From: Candidatus Mediterraneibacter guildfordensis
GTDB taxonomy: Bacteria > Bacillota > Clostridia > Lachnospirales > Lachnospiraceae
Assembly (NCBI GenBank): GCA_019112735.1
Contig: DXIS01000011.1
Location: 1-60,677 of the forward strand
Direction: 5' to 3'
DNA length: 60,677 nucleotides
The position numbers and the translations under genes are program-made. Numbering within the stretch: position 1 is the first letter of the stretch; each line of letters opens with the position of its first letter. Below, piece by piece: positions 1 to 7,522 of this stretch. The notes under the pieces were generated by a model. The model did no database searches and was not told the origin of the DNA. It saw only the letters and a program-made list of their open reading frames with translations.

Positions 1-1
1 T

Positions 2-682
2 TTGATTATCGCAGGTCTTGTGGTTATGATTTTTTGTATCAGTGGCTGCGGAAAAACAGAAAGTAAAACCTCTGATTCACCTAAAATCAATACAACTAAA
101 ACCAAGAATAAAGTCAGCGATAAGAAAGAAAGCCAAAAGGAAGAAAAGGCTGAGGTAGAATCAGAAGAAAATAAAAGTTCAGAACTTGAACCATGGACTC
201 CTATTCCGATCGATCAGGCACCGGCAGACTATAACTGTGAATTTTGCCTGGGGTGTGGGAAAACTAACAGCGAAGTTACTATTACAAAATGGGGGTATTG
301 TTATTCTTGTTTTGATAAGTTCAGACCTTTTGGAAGTTGTGCGGTATGTGGCACAGCCTTGGATGGAAGTGATACTGCACATTATGATGGAACTCGCTGT
401 ATTTCCTGTGCGTCACGCTGTGATTACTGCGGCGGTGAATTAGATGAAGCAACATTTGCCAGTATCGGACAATACGTTGACAGCCTTTGCTACGCAAGAT
501 ATATAGCAGGTTGCTTAAATTGCGGAGCAAAGAATGAAACAGTAAACCCTTCAACAGGATTATGTTATGACTGTATGAATGCGTTTAATGCATATGATAT
601 TTGTCCAATCTGTGGCTCTCAATATCAAAATAATGATGGATATGGGATGTGTTATAACTGCTATAATGCGCAGTTTAATTGA
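2..682 (+). CDS. Cysteine-rich zinc-ribbon-like lipoprotein, 5' end probably cut
   Basis: The visible reading frame opens at a TTG at the window edge, so the true start probably lies upstream. The N-terminus is a hydrophobic stretch ending in a lipobox (ISGC, Cys at about residue 16), so it is a predicted surface lipoprotein. A Lys/Glu/Ser-rich linker (about residues 18-65) follows. The remainder is a series of paired CxxC motifs (CEFC, CLGC, CYSC, CAVC, CISC, CDYC, CLNC, CYDC, CPIC, CYNC) spaced like tandem zinc ribbons. I do not recognise a named family. Metal binding outside the membrane is an inference. It sits in an AT-rich accessory island with a resolvase and IS debris, so horizontal acquisition is likely. 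Confidence 0.7.
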   Translation: MIIAGLVVMIFCISGCGKTESKTSDSPKINTTKTKNKVSDKKESQKEEKAEVESEENKSSELEPWTPIPIDQAPADYNCEFCLGCGKTNSEVTITKWGYCYSCFDKFRPFGSCAVCGTALDGSDTAHYDGTRCISCASRCDYCGGELDEATFASIGQYVDSLCYARYIAGCLNCGAKNETVNPSTGLCYDCMNAFNAYDICPICGSQYQNNDGYGMCYNCYNAQFN

Positions 683-740
683 TTTCAGTGCAAGTGGAAT
701 GAAAAGTATATTTTTATTCCACTTGTTTTTTTGACGATAT

Positions 741-772
741 ATATAAACGAAAACATCTCTTTACGTTTATAT
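741..772. promoter_or_regulatory. Palindromic operator-like site 1
   Basis: The half-site ATATAAACG at 741-749 is mirrored exactly by CGTTTATAT at 764-772. The 13-base form ATATAAACGAAAA (741-753) recurs at 823-835 in site 2, so the two are probably recognised by the same protein. No regulator gene is visible in the window that obviously matches. Confidence 0.5.
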
Positions 773-822
773 TATTTTGGCAGTTAAAAACAATTGATAC
801 ATATAGAAACTACATATTAACT

Positions 823-866
823 ATATAAACGAAAAAGTTGACATCTTTTCATTTATATCTTATAAT
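823..866 (+). promoter_or_regulatory. Strong sigma-A promoter overlapped by operator-like site 2
   Basis: TTGACA at 838-843, a 17-bp spacer and TATAAT at 861-866 form a consensus promoter pointing right. An inverted repeat, ATATAAACGAAAA (823-835) against TTTTCATTTATAT (846-858), 12 of 13 matching, straddles the -35 box. A repressor bound here would block RNA polymerase. The transcript would run into the 18-codon frame at 911 and the 1035, 1302 and 1895 genes. Confidence 0.65.
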
Positions 867-910
867 AAAATATACGGAACATATGTTCGATTTCAGGAAA
901 GGAGCATGCT

Positions 911-967
911 ATGAAAGAAGGTTTATATTTAGTCTATTCATGTTATGGGGCGTTTGTGCGTTTTTAG
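911..967 (+). CDS. Possible 18-codon small ORF
   Basis: An ATG at 911 follows a good ribosome binding site (AAAGGAG at 897-903, 7 bases upstream) and opens an 18-codon frame that stops at TAG 965-967. The product would be short, hydrophobic and aromatic (several Tyr, Phe and Val, one Cys). It is the first frame after the strong promoter at 838-866. It could be a leader peptide or a small membrane peptide. Nothing beyond the RBS, start and position supports translation. Confidence 0.4.
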   Translation: MKEGLYLVYSCYGAFVRF

Positions 968-1034
968 AAGTGGCTCAGATGAAAAACAGGTAAGGATGAA
1001 AACTTTTATTTTAAATACTGGGAGATGAATCAAA

Positions 1035-1226
1035 ATGAGTCTTGACAAGGCAATCATATCGGGCAAAGAGCACCGTAAACCATATCGCAAAAATAAAGCA
1101 GTTGACTCGTGGTGTCGGAATCATGGCGAATGTTTTATATGCCGTGGAAACAGAATGTATAAAAATAATAGGCGTAATGAAATGACTGAACAGGAAATTT
1201 CAGAATACAAAGCGGGTAATATTTGA
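1035..1226 (+). CDS. Small CxxC protein of mobile elements
   Basis: This 63-residue basic protein contains a CRNHGECFICRGNR segment, i.e. a Cys, a His and a CxxC pair that could bind one zinc ion. Small proteins opening with a similar segment (SLDKAIxxGKEHRKPY, then CRNHGxCxxCxxNR) are, from memory, common hypothetical genes in clostridial prophages and integrative elements. Its function is unknown. It lies 75 bp upstream of a serine resolvase on the same strand and probably shares its transcript. A start at ATG 1035, preceded by GGGAGATGAATCAAA, fits. The acidic C-terminal tail is probably helical. Confidence 0.65.
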   Translation: MSLDKAIISGKEHRKPYRKNKAVDSWCRNHGECFICRGNRMYKNNRRNEMTEQEISEYKAGNI

Positions 1227-1301
1227 AGAACTTATATACAAAGGACTCTCTTATAAAGGCAGGAATAATTTTAAAGTGAAATGACAGGAGTTGATTTTAC
1301 A

Positions 1302-1898
1302 ATGATCTATGGTTATGCCAGATGTTCTACAAATGAGGACTTACAGGATATCAACAGACAGGTAAGAGAACTAAAACAGCAAGGTGCAATAGATAAAACC
1401 ATTTACAAGGAATATGAAAGCGGAACGAAAGACGACCGAGCGGAATTAAACAAACTTCTTGCTCTTATAAAACCCGGCGATACTGTTATAGCGACAGAGG
1501 TCAGCAGGATAACAAGGAGCACAAAACAGTTATGCGATATTATTGAACTTGTAAAGGAGAGACACATTAAGCTGGTTTTAGGAAGTTTTGTAGTTGATTG
1601 TACGAAAGAACTTGACCCTATGACAGAGGGAATGTTGAAAATGATGGGAGTATTTGCAGAACTTGAACGTAATATGATTAGCCAGCGGGTTAAAAGTGGT
1701 ATGGAAAATGCAAAATTAAAAGGGAAACGGATAGGCAGACCGACTACTACCGCTGATGACATTCCTGCCGTTTTCTATCGTCATTTACCGAAGTATGAAA
1801 AAGGAGAAATTAATAAAAGAGAATATGCTAGACTCTGTGCTTTATCATATCCTACTATTTATAAGTATTTACAAATTGTGGAGGGTGAGAAGATATGA
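1302..1898 (+). CDS. Serine recombinase, resolvase/invertase family
   Basis: The protein begins MIYGYARCST, the N-terminal strand of the resolvase catalytic domain carrying the nucleophilic serine. It continues with a central region typical of the family (EVSRITRSTKQL, then MMGVFAELERNMISQR containing the dimer helix, and GKRIGRP leading to the C-terminal helix-turn-helix). At about 198 residues it has the length of small Tn3-type resolvases rather than large serine integrases. The start at 1302 is preferred over 1281 because CAGGAG lies 11 bases upstream of it and the protein then opens at the conserved strand. It overlaps the next gene by 4 bases, so the two are translationally coupled. It probably serves resolution or inversion of the surrounding element. 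Confidence 0.92.
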   Translation: MIYGYARCSTNEDLQDINRQVRELKQQGAIDKTIYKEYESGTKDDRAELNKLLALIKPGDTVIATEVSRITRSTKQLCDIIELVKERHIKLVLGSFVVDCTKELDPMTEGMLKMMGVFAELERNMISQRVKSGMENAKLKGKRIGRPTTTADDIPAVFYRHLPKYEKGEINKREYARLCALSYPTIYKYLQIVEGEKI

Positions 1899-2368
1899 AT
1901 GTATCTATATATTCAAGGAAAGCTATTGAACAATTATTAAGTGCAAACTTTCCGAACAATGTTGCCGTTATTAGTTTTTGTGACCCTGTGGACTGTTGTA
2001 AGAGTGTAATCCATACGCCTGTAGATTACACTGGAAAAACCGATAGGGTTGTTCATGTAGCAATTCATGATATAGATTTATCTGTTCTTCCAGAATTTGG
2101 ATTGACATATGAGACTTACTTTCCAGAAGCAGATTCTGTCGCAGAATTTATATATAGTGCTAAAAGAGATGGTATGGATATTATCTGCCAATGTGAATAT
2201 GGTGAAAGCCGAAGTTCTGGCTGTGCCGCTGCTATCTTAGAACACTTTTATAAAAATGGAATTTCGATATTTGCCGATTATAGATATTATCCAAATCAGG
2301 TAGTATATCATAAAGTGTTTGACGCATTAGAAAATTATAAGAGAAAAATGGTTGTTCCATATGCTTAA
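1895..2368 (+). CDS. Tyrosine/dual-specificity phosphatase-like protein
   Basis: The 157-residue protein carries CEYGESR at residues 100-106, a CX5R phosphate-binding loop, followed by SSGCAAA, which matches the helix after the loop in cysteine-based phosphatases. An acidic segment (HDID, about 58-61) lies where the general-acid loop of small dual-specificity phosphatases is found. The residue before the catalytic Cys is Gln instead of the usual His. The start codon overlaps the resolvase stop (ATGA), so the two proteins are made together. I infer a protein or nucleotide phosphatase. Why a resolvase should be coupled to one is unclear; it might simply be cargo of the element. Confidence 0.6.
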   Translation: MNVSIYSRKAIEQLLSANFPNNVAVISFCDPVDCCKSVIHTPVDYTGKTDRVVHVAIHDIDLSVLPEFGLTYETYFPEADSVAEFIYSAKRDGMDIICQCEYGESRSSGCAAAILEHFYKNGISIFADYRYYPNQVVYHKVFDALENYKRKMVVPYA

Positions 2369-2417
2369 CCATGCCACCTATAATAAAACAAATATATAAA
2401 GTATAATATAAATAGAA

Positions 2418-2810
2418 ATGTCGAATCAAAGGGAATTACCACATTCTGGACAAATTTTAACAACAAAGTCTACTATCATTGAATATATACGAGAAATAGA
2501 CTACGGTGTCTGTGAAGAACTCCTACAATATATAGTAACAGGTAAAGAAAATGAATGTTCTAATAAAATGACACTTTATAAAGTCTGTTCAAAACTTTGC
2601 TTTCTAAGTAAACTAGTTTATAAAAACAATCGTAATATCATTGTTAAATTAGTACCTAAAAAATATAAAGAGTTGTTGTTTGACGGGTATTTAGAAACTT
2701 CAGATGAAATCGTATTGTATATTTCAGATAAACTGACCATCCTTCACGGTCAATCTGATCACCTTTCACGGAGATTCAGATCACTGATCTCGGAGAGGTA
2801 TGGTCGGTGA
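2418..2810 (+). pseudogene. Unknown gene truncated by an IS21-type element
   Basis: This 130-codon frame has AT-rich codon use like the upstream genes up to about residue 105, and then runs into the repeats that mark the left end of the IS21-type element (from about 2734). The last ~25 residues are therefore probably IS sequence and the original C-terminus is lost. The remaining part is basic and mostly helical with several Cys, and resembles no family I recognise. There is no clear ribosome binding site before the ATG at 2418, so the true start is uncertain. Confidence 0.4.
2734..2783 (+). repeat. Terminal repeats of the IS21-type element, left end
   Basis: Two related direct repeats lie just upstream of the transposase: CCTTCACGGTCAATCTGATCA at about 2741-2761 and CCTTTCACGGAGATTCAGATCA at about 2762-2783. 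IS21-family ends typically carry several such internal repeats for transposase binding and begin with TG, as does the TG at 2734. The exact tip is an inference. Confidence 0.55.
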
Positions 2811-2877
2811 TCAAAGTCATTCTTATAATGATGATGGCACACATTTGTGTGACTATCATTTAAGGAGGACGATGATC

Positions 2878-3819
2878 ATGGTAGATTATCGCGAAATCCT
2901 GAGGCTCCAGAGCCTTGGACACAACATCACTCAGATCGCCGGATCGCTGCACAACTCCCGCAACACCGTAAGAGAAGTAGAACGGCTTGCGGATGAGAAA
3001 GGCATCCGGTGGCCGCTTGGAGAGGAGGTGACAAATCCACAGCTTTATGTCCTGCTTTATCCGGAACGACAGGAAAAAGCAAATGTTTATCTGGAACCGG
3101 ACTGTGCCTGGATTCATCGCGAACTGGCGAAAAAAGAAGTGAACCTGACATTGCTTTGGAAAGAATATCAGGTCAATTGCTCCAATGTCGGGCGTGTCCC
3201 ATACCAGTATACACAGTTTTGTGACATTTACCGGGTATGGGCAAAAAAAGCCAAAGCTACGATGAGGATCCATCATAAGCCCGGAGATGCCATGGAAGTG
3301 GACTGGGCAGGCGGGACACTGCCGATCAAAGATCCTGTTACTGGGGAAACGGTTCCCGCATACCTTTTTGTAGGGGTTCTTCCCTGCAGCTGCTATGTTT
3401 ATGCCGAACTCTGCAGTGACATGAAGTCTGAAAACTGGCTGCTCTGCCATGTACATGCCTATGAGTATTTCGGGGGCGTCCCCAGGCTGACAATCCCGGA
3501 CAATCTCCGTACCGGTGTGCTGAAAAACACCCGTCTGGATACAGTCCTGAACCGCAGCTATTCGGAGCTTGCCGATCACTATGGTACTGCGATTGTTCCT
3601 GCGCGCATTCACCGTCCGCAGGATAAGAGCCATGCCGAGGGCAGTGTCTCTTATGCGTCTACGTGGATCCTGGCAGCGCTGCGGAATGACACATTCTTTT
3701 CCCTGGCCGATGCCAAAGAGGCAGTTGCTGAAAAGCTGGAAGAGCTCAATGGTTATACCTTTAAAAAGCGGGAAGAGTATTTGACAAAGATAAGTACAGC
3801 TGCTGGAATGAAGAGATGA
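2878..3819 (+). pseudogene. IS21-family transposase IstA, 3' truncated
   Basis: The N-terminus (MVDYREILRLQSLG, then HNITQIAGSLHNSRNTVREV) is the helix-turn-helix of IstA proteins. The catalytic core shows MEVDWAGG with the first Asp, a second acidic position in IPDNLRTG, and a region of His/Arg and Glu (RPQDKSHAEGSV), which fits a DDE transposase. Full-length IstA proteins are about 400-520 residues. This one diverges after about 300 (EELNGYTFKKRE) and ends in foreign sequence, with no istB downstream. The start at 2878 has AAGGAGG 9 bases upstream; the ATG at 2872 is too close. Confidence 0.85.
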
Positions 3820-4170
3820 AAGCCGAGGAGGGGAATGCCATTCATACGTTCCGGAGGAATGGAATCACAGTAAAGTTCCATTCGAAAACAGGACGAAGAA
3901 TCTGTATGTTTCCCGGAAATTTAACCAGTACCGAAAGGAAGACCTGGAGAGGATTACCAGCGAAGAAGGGATCCTACTGCGGGTGAACAGGAGTATCCAG
4001 TCCGAGGGAATTTTTGGTGATTTGAAAGAGGATACAGGCTTTCGAAGATTCCGGTATCGAGGGAAGCGAATGTAGAAGCACAAAGTATTCTGTTGGCAAT
4101 TGCACATAATATCAGGAAACTGCATCAAAAAATCCAAAACGGAAAACCGGAACACATCCGTTTGTGTTAA
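3777..4170 (+). pseudogene. IS1182-like transposase C-terminal fragment, frameshifted
   Basis: Reading through three frames recovers a transposase tail. One frame from 3777 reads FDKDKYSCWNEEMKAEEGN. A second from about 3896 includes KNLYVSRKFNQYRKEDLE and then NRSIQSEGIFGDLKEDTGFR. After a stop at about 4075 a third reads NVEAQSILLAIAHNIRKLHQ and ends at TAA 4168-4170. The GxFGxLKED.GFRRF pattern and the closing helix are typical of IS1182/IS5-like DDE transposases. At least two frameshifts make it non-functional. Confidence 0.65.
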
Positions 4171-4392
4171 AGAAGAGCGCGTAAATTTAAAAGGTTCAAA
4201 ACGCCAAACAGACAGATCATCTGGATATTTTTCTGAAATAAGCGAGAAAAGAGGGGCATGACGTATGAGGAATTTCATTCCTCGTGCGACAGCCCCATAG
4301 CGGAATACCTTGTGAAAAGATATCCATTATTTTATTGAACGCTTACCTTGAATATGTTGATAAGTACAGTGTTTAAGGGGGCAATCAGATTA

Positions 4393-4917
4393 TTAGTTGT
4401 TTTTTTCATTGAAAAACTGTACTAGGAAAATATGAGCCAGATATACTGCATACCAAGTGCCAAGGCCATTGATTACACCAGAGAGTATTGCATGTCCCAG
4501 ACGACCGATTCCGCCGGGATTGATGCCCCAGCTGGCCAAGAAACATGGAAGGCCAGAGCCGATCAACATCCCTGCAAAGAAAGAAGTGAAGATCACATAT
4601 GCCCACCATTTTGCAGGTACCCACAGGGGGAAGATCAGTTGTTTTTCGCGGCTATCCATAGGAGGGAGCTTTTTCCCATTCTTGGCAAACTGAGCTTTAA
4701 ATGTCTTGCCAACGATCAGATACTGAAGGAAACAGCAGATTAAAGATGTGACGGTAACGGTACCACCAATTTTGACTCCGAATTCAGCCAGTGTCAGCGG
4801 ATTTTCTGCGAATTCCCTGCTCAGAGAAAAATACATAATAATCGCAGTAAGTATTATGGTTGGAATACCACACACGATCGATTCTTTAAATGCCCATTTT
4901 CTTGCTTCTTTTGTCAT
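4393..4917 (-). CDS. Small integral membrane protein, unknown function
   Basis: The 174-residue protein has four predicted membrane helices (about residues 13-30, 46-67, 103-124 and 139-160) and a basic cytoplasmic loop (KTFKAQFAKNGKKLPPMDSREK) between the second and third. AAGGAG lies 10 bases before the ATG at 4917. I do not recognise the family. It is in the accessory island, transcribed opposite to the genes to its left, with IS debris on one side and decayed sequence on the other. It is intact, so it may still be expressed. Confidence 0.6.
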   Translation of the reverse strand: MTKEARKWAFKESIVCGIPTIILTAIIMYFSLSREFAENPLTLAEFGVKIGGTVTVTSLICCFLQYLIVGKTFKAQFAKNGKKLPPMDSREKQLIFPLWVPAKWWAYVIFTSFFAGMLIGSGLPCFLASWGINPGGIGRLGHAILSGVINGLGTWYAVYLAHIFLVQFFNEKNN

Positions 4918-5009
4918 TTTTCTATTACTCCTTTATTATTATATTTACAGGTGATATGCTACCACAAAAATGAGATTTTTTCATGTGAATCATATGGAAT
5001 AAAATGGAC

Positions 5010-5210
5010 ATACAGGCAATAATATTCTTTTTACAAAGGCGAGCCCCGTTCCAAATGGATTATCCGAAGGCGACTGCGAAGTCGCATACCTTGGTGACGT
5101 CATGGCTGACAGCGGCCTTTCGAACGGGAATGCACAGATTGTTCTGGCAGAAATCCTCCCCACGGCTGCTTAGCGCCGGCGTTTGAGCAAAGATGAAAAT
5201 GGGTGCTTGA
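5010..5210 (+). other. Decayed coding remnants
   Basis: No intact gene is visible between 4918 and 5213. One plus-strand frame from about 5010 to a TAG at about 5172 looks protein-like (GDCEVAYLGDVMADSGLSNG) but has no start. Another from about 5188 to 5256 reads SKDENGCLIVDRIFAKDF before a stop. These look like pieces of degraded genes; I cannot name them. Confidence 0.25.
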
Positions 5211-5213
5211 TCG

Positions 5214-5495
5214 TTGATCGTATCTTTGCAAAAGACTTTACAACTCAATCCGAGAGATATTGATTATGTTTATAACTGTTTACAATTTATCGAATTGTTA
5301 TGGTGTCAGATGATAAGCTGTAGAATAGAGCAAGTATTTATTTCCGAACTTGCTTATGCAGCTGATTATGTTATAAGTCGAAAAGGTAATATAGAGTCTC
5401 CTGCTTTTGTCAGTTACTCTCTGTTTCCACAAAATTACAATGATTTTCATTATGAAGAATATTATGAAAAATATGATGCATTATGGAATTCGTGA
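5214..5495 (+). CDS. Hypothetical protein or gene fragment
   Basis: A 93-codon frame from a TTG at 5214, with no convincing ribosome binding site, covers AT-rich sequence and stops just before a clear terminator at 5540-5584. The C-terminal part is rich in Tyr and acidic residues (NDFHYEEYYEKYDALWN). The terminator suggests that a real gene once ended here. The N-terminal part overlaps a protein-like segment in another frame, so this is probably the tail of a broken gene. Confidence 0.35.
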   Translation: MIVSLQKTLQLNPRDIDYVYNCLQFIELLWCQMISCRIEQVFISELAYAADYVISRKGNIESPAFVSYSLFPQNYNDFHYEEYYEKYDALWNS

Positions 5496-5539
5496 TATTT
5501 AGAATTTCTGCTATGTATAGATAACATCAGATATGATAA

Positions 5540-5586
5540 CCGCTACATTGAGATTGAATAAATCACAAATGTAGCGGTGTTTTATG
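5540..5586 (+). terminator. Rho-independent terminator
   Basis: CCGCTACATT at 5540-5549 pairs perfectly with AATGTAGCGG at 5568-5577, followed by TGTTTTATG. It lies 45 bp after the stop at 5495. The rest of the 5496-5731 gap shows no gene. Confidence 0.75.
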
Positions 5587-5731
5587 TAATTGAGCCTATG
5601 GCTGAATTAAGTCAGTCTTTCATTTTGAAAATGGTCTGCCTGTCCTGATTATAGATATTCCAGTTCGTATGATGTTTTACCAGTAAATCGAATAACAAGC
5701 CCATTTAAAGTAAATGTTTTGCAACCATGAA

Positions 5732-6430
5732 TCACCGTATATTTCTGTACCATTCCGTATACACCCGGTTCAGCGTAAAAGACATGATCGCCAGCACATT
5801 GGCCCGGATGGCCTCCGCCGGCCAGGTGGCGTAGATCTCGCTGGACGCCACATTTTTAATATAATCCTTGTACTTCACATAATAATCTTTTGCCGTACTG
5901 TCCCGGGGCGAACCGTCATGCACCACGATATACTCCGGCACCACCACCCGGCTTAAAACGATCTCCCCCGACTCATTCACCGGCTTGATCTCCGCCTCCG
6001 CGATCTTGGGCGGATAATCCCCGTACAGCGTGTGGGCCGGGATGACGAACACTTCCTCCTCTTCCCTGCCTCCGTCGTCCGGACGCATCCGGACATTCTG
6101 GACCGCCTTCACATCCGCCAGGATCTCCGCCCCTGCGATGCTCACCGGTTCGTATCCCGGCGCGCTGATATTCAGCGTATATTCCGAATAGGGCTGCCGC
6201 TCATTGTCCGGGTCCAGGCTCCAGGCTTCCGGCGGTGCATCCAGTGTGAGCACTTCACTCTGTCCCGAGCGGTCCGTAATGACCTGTTCCAGCGTCTGTT
6301 CCGGCACCCCGGTATAGGAAACCGCGATCCTTGCATCCGCCACCGGACGGGAATCCGCGGCAGAGATGACATTGATCTGAAGACGCCCTTTCCCCGTCTC
6401 CTGATCCTGCATTACGTTTATGTCGTCCAT
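5732..6430 (-). pseudogene. SpoIID-like peptidoglycan-associated protein, C-terminus lost
   Basis: The N-terminal half is a beta-rich carboxypeptidase-regulatory-like domain (GRLQINVISAADSRPVADAR, about residues 16-110). A segment like PEYIVVHDGSPRDSTAKDYY leads into SSEIYATWPAEAIRANVLA and SFTLNRVYTEWYRN, which is the start of a SpoIID/LytB-like region. Related clostridial proteins continue from here with a long SpoIID-type domain and often a peptidoglycan-binding domain. Here the frame ends two codons after WYRN, at the border with the AT-rich island, so about half the protein is missing. The start at 6430 has GGGGGAT 8 bases upstream. It is the last gene of the pyrH-to-rseP block. Confidence 0.7.
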
Positions 6431-6487
6431 ATAAATAATCCCCCGCATATATCTGGTATGTCTAATTATATATGCAGGGGAAAATGT

Positions 6488-7519
6488 TTAGAACAGTTTA
6501 ATAATATCATTGAACAGGACCACGACCATGAAGATCATGAGAAACGCAAATCCCGCAAAATGGACCATGCCTTCCTTCTCCGGCGGCACTCTTTTGCGCC
6601 GCACGGCCTCCACCAGCAGGAAGATCAGCCTTCCGCCGTCCAGGGCCGGGATCGGGAGCAGGTTCATAACGCCCAGGTTTGCCGACACAAGGGTGCTGAA
6701 ATTCATCAGGCTTAATACGACCGCCAGAAATCCGGCCGGCGCCGCCGCCTCATATACTTCGTCCACCACAGCGGCCATTCCCACCGGGCCTGACATATCC
6801 TGGATCCCCACCTGCCCGGTCACGAGCATGCGCAGACTGTCTACGGTGTAGGTCATCCAGTACTGGAGCTTATAGAACCCGTACTCCAGGGAGCCCAGGA
6901 TGCCGGGGTACACCATCTCTCCCCCGACAACGCCGAGCATCGGCGATGCGTCGCCTTCCAGCTTCCTCAGCTCCAGCTGCGCGGTATACGTCTCACCGTC
7001 CCGCTCATAACTGATCTCATAGGACGTTTCATCCGGATGAGTCAGTGTGTAGAGGCTGATGTCATCCCAGAAATGCACGCTCCTGCCATTGATCCCGGTG
7101 ATCACGTCGCCGGCCTCAAGGCCCTGTTCCTGTGCGGAATACCCGGCCGGCACATCGAAGATCTCCGCCGTACGGTACCCAGCCGCACCGATCAGGATCA
7201 CACAGAAGATCCAGGCAAGGATCAGGTTGAACACCGGCCCCGCCGCGATCACAGATATCCTGGCCCACACGGACTTGCTGTTAAAGCTTCCCTCTGACTG
7301 ATCGTCGGCGTCATCCTCGCCCATCATGCAGGCGCCGCCGAAAGGAAGAAGCTTCAGACTGAACAGCGTGCCGCCGATCTTCTTTCCGACCAGGGTCGGC
7401 CCCAGACCGAGGGAAAACTCATCCACCCGGATGCCGTTTGCCTTGGCCAGGGCAAAGTGCCCCAGCTCATGGAAAAATATGATAAATCCGATCAAAAAGA
7501 CCGCAATGATTAATCCCAT
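6488..7519 (-). CDS. rseP: RIP metalloprotease, site-2 protease family
   Basis: This intramembrane zinc protease cleaves membrane-anchored anti-sigma factors and leftover signal peptides. The HExxH zinc motif is HELGH at residues 17-21 in the first membrane helix. A PDZ domain lies at about 105-180 (VPAGYSAQEQGLEAGDVITG), and the third zinc ligand is in LPIPALDGGRL at about 285. The C-terminal helices (FAFLMIFMVVVLFNDIIKLF) complete the fold. At 343 residues it is full length for a single-PDZ Gram-positive RseP/YluC. It follows dxr by 3 bp in the usual uppS-cdsA-dxr-rseP order. Confidence 0.96.
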   Translation of the reverse strand: MGLIIAVFLIGFIIFFHELGHFALAKANGIRVDEFSLGLGPTLVGKKIGGTLFSLKLLPFGGACMMGEDDADDQSEGSFNSKSVWARISVIAAGPVFNLILAWIFCVILIGAAGYRTAEIFDVPAGYSAQEQGLEAGDVITGINGRSVHFWDDISLYTLTHPDETSYEISYERDGETYTAQLELRKLEGDASPMLGVVGGEMVYPGILGSLEYGFYKLQYWMTYTVDSLRMLVTGQVGIQDMSGPVGMAAVVDEVYEAAAPAGFLAVVLSLMNFSTLVSANLGVMNLLPIPALDGGRLIFLLVEAVRRKRVPPEKEGMVHFAGFAFLMIFMVVVLFNDIIKLF

Positions 7520-7522
7520 ACG

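Larger units (their letters stand above)
2734..4170 (+). mobile_element. IS21-type remnant fused to an IS1182-type remnant
   Basis: A left IS21 end and an istA-like gene run without a break into the 3' part of a different transposase (IS1182-like) at about 3765-3780. No istB helper ATPase gene follows and no right IS21 end is evident. The composite is thus dead: two insertion sequences, one truncated by the other or brought together by deletion. Confidence 0.7.
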
